From positions 1 to 6,717 of the forward strand of contig JAUWIQ010000111.1 in the NCBI GenBank assembly GCA_030605285.1: a stretch of 6,717 nt of DNA, written 5' to 3'. Origin of the DNA: Planctomycetota bacterium. GTDB lineage: Bacteria; Planctomycetota; Planctomycetia; Pirellulales; UBA7805. Below the pieces are notes generated by a model, which was not told the DNA's origin, ran no database searches, and saw nothing but the letters and a program-made list of their open reading frames with translations. Made by a program: the position numbers and the translations under genes. Of the stretch, positions 6,173-6,717 are shown in pieces (position 1 is the stretch's first letter; every line of letters starts with the position of its first letter).

Positions 6173-6717
6173 CTATTCGCCTGGATCAAACGGCAACGTA
6201 AAAATAAAGGAACTTCCTTCTCCGGGTATCGATTTCGCCCAAATTCTTCCCTGGTGCCGCTCCACGATCCGCTTACAGACAGCTAAGCCAATGCCAGTTC
6301 CCGTATACTGTGTTTCGTCCGCATGCAATCTATGAAGAATCTCGAATATCCTATCTGCATCGGCGGGGTCAAAACCGATGCCATTATCGCAAATCGACAC
6401 GACCCATTCACACTCTCCTCTTTCAGCTACCACACGAATTCTGGGTTCCCGTTGATCCCGGTATTTTATCGCGTTGCCGATTAGATTTTGGAAAAGCTGG
6501 ATCAACTGCGTTTTGTCCGCAATGACCGCAGGCATGTCCTCCACAGCGATCTCGGCTCGGCTCTCTATAATTTCTATTTCCAAGTTCTTGACGGCGGCAT
6601 CTACAATCGCTTGGCAGCCAACAGGTTCAATCGGTTTCTTTTTAGTGGTTACCCGGGAATATGTCCGCAGATCATCGATTAATGTACGCATTCTTCTCGC
6701 ACCCTCAACAATAAAGG
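6173..6717 (-). CDS. Sensor histidine kinase, C-terminal part (HisKA end plus ATPase domain), cut by the window edge
   Basis: The frame runs to the right edge, so the protein continues beyond 6717; the Met codon at 6691 is internal. About 180 residues are visible. Eight residues before that Met (FIVEGARR, then MRTLIDDLRTYSRV) match the end of the dimerisation helices in PAS/phytochrome-type kinases. The phospho-acceptor histidine lies outside the window. The ATPase domain shows, counted from the Met, the N-box LFQNLIGNAIKYR (about 66-78), G1 DNGIGFDP (102-109), an F-box-like RIFEILHRLH (114-123) and G2 GTGIGLAVCK (131-140). The ATPase motifs look intact. The input domains and any partner regulator cannot be seen. 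No receiver or HTH follows, and the next gene is a separate complete kinase 172 nt downstream, so relation to the kinase-regulator pair is unclear. Confidence 0.9.
   Translation of the reverse strand, partial: FIVEGARRMRTLIDDLRTYSRVTTKKKPIEPVGCQAIVDAAVKNLEIEIIESRAEIAVEDMPAVIADKTQLIQLFQNLIGNAIKYRDQREPRIRVVAERGECEWVVSICDNGIGFDPADADRIFEILHRLHADETQYTGTGIGLAVCKRIVERHQGRIWAKSIPGEGSSFIFTLPFDPGE

Overview
This window holds six consecutive genes, all on the minus strand and all regulatory: sensor kinases, response regulators and sigma factors. The planctomycete assignment is an inference. It rests on the group 2-like sigma-70 factor, which has a long spacer between regions 1.2 and 2.1 of the kind I associate with Pirellula/Rhodopirellula relatives, on an ECF sigma factor with no visible anti-sigma partner, and on a base composition that looks near 50% G+C by eye. 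No rRNA, tRNA, CRISPR array or transposase was seen.

In the direction of transcription (high to low coordinates) the layout is: (1) the C-terminal part of a sensor histidine kinase, cut by the right edge (6173-6717); (2) a 172-nt gap; (3) a complete membrane histidine kinase with a HAMP domain (4588-6000), whose 3' end overlaps by 19 nt (4) an NtrC-family response regulator with receiver, AAA+ and Fis-type HTH domains (3194-4606, GTG start); (5) a 259-nt intergenic region; (6) an ECF sigma factor (2284-2934); (7) 65 nt later, a RpoD-like sigma-70 factor (732-2219); (8) a stand-alone, partly degenerate receiver protein (194-721), whose Shine-Dalgarno sequence begins inside the stop codon of the sigma gene; (9) 193 nt at the left edge with no supportable gene.

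The most interesting point is the 259-nt gap between the NtrC-type regulator and the ECF sigma gene. It contains a near-perfect sigma-54 (-24/-12) promoter, CGGCACAGCCCTTGCT, read on the minus strand at 3047-3032 and pointing at the ECF gene. About 50-135 bp upstream of the predicted start lie related direct and inverted repeats, where enhancer sites for an NtrC-type activator are expected. The sequence therefore suggests a local sigma cascade: a membrane kinase phosphorylates the NtrC-type regulator, which with RpoN switches on an operon encoding an ECF sigma factor, a RpoD-like sigma factor and a receiver protein. The genes, overlaps and promoter motif are read directly from the sequence; the regulatory circuit is inference.
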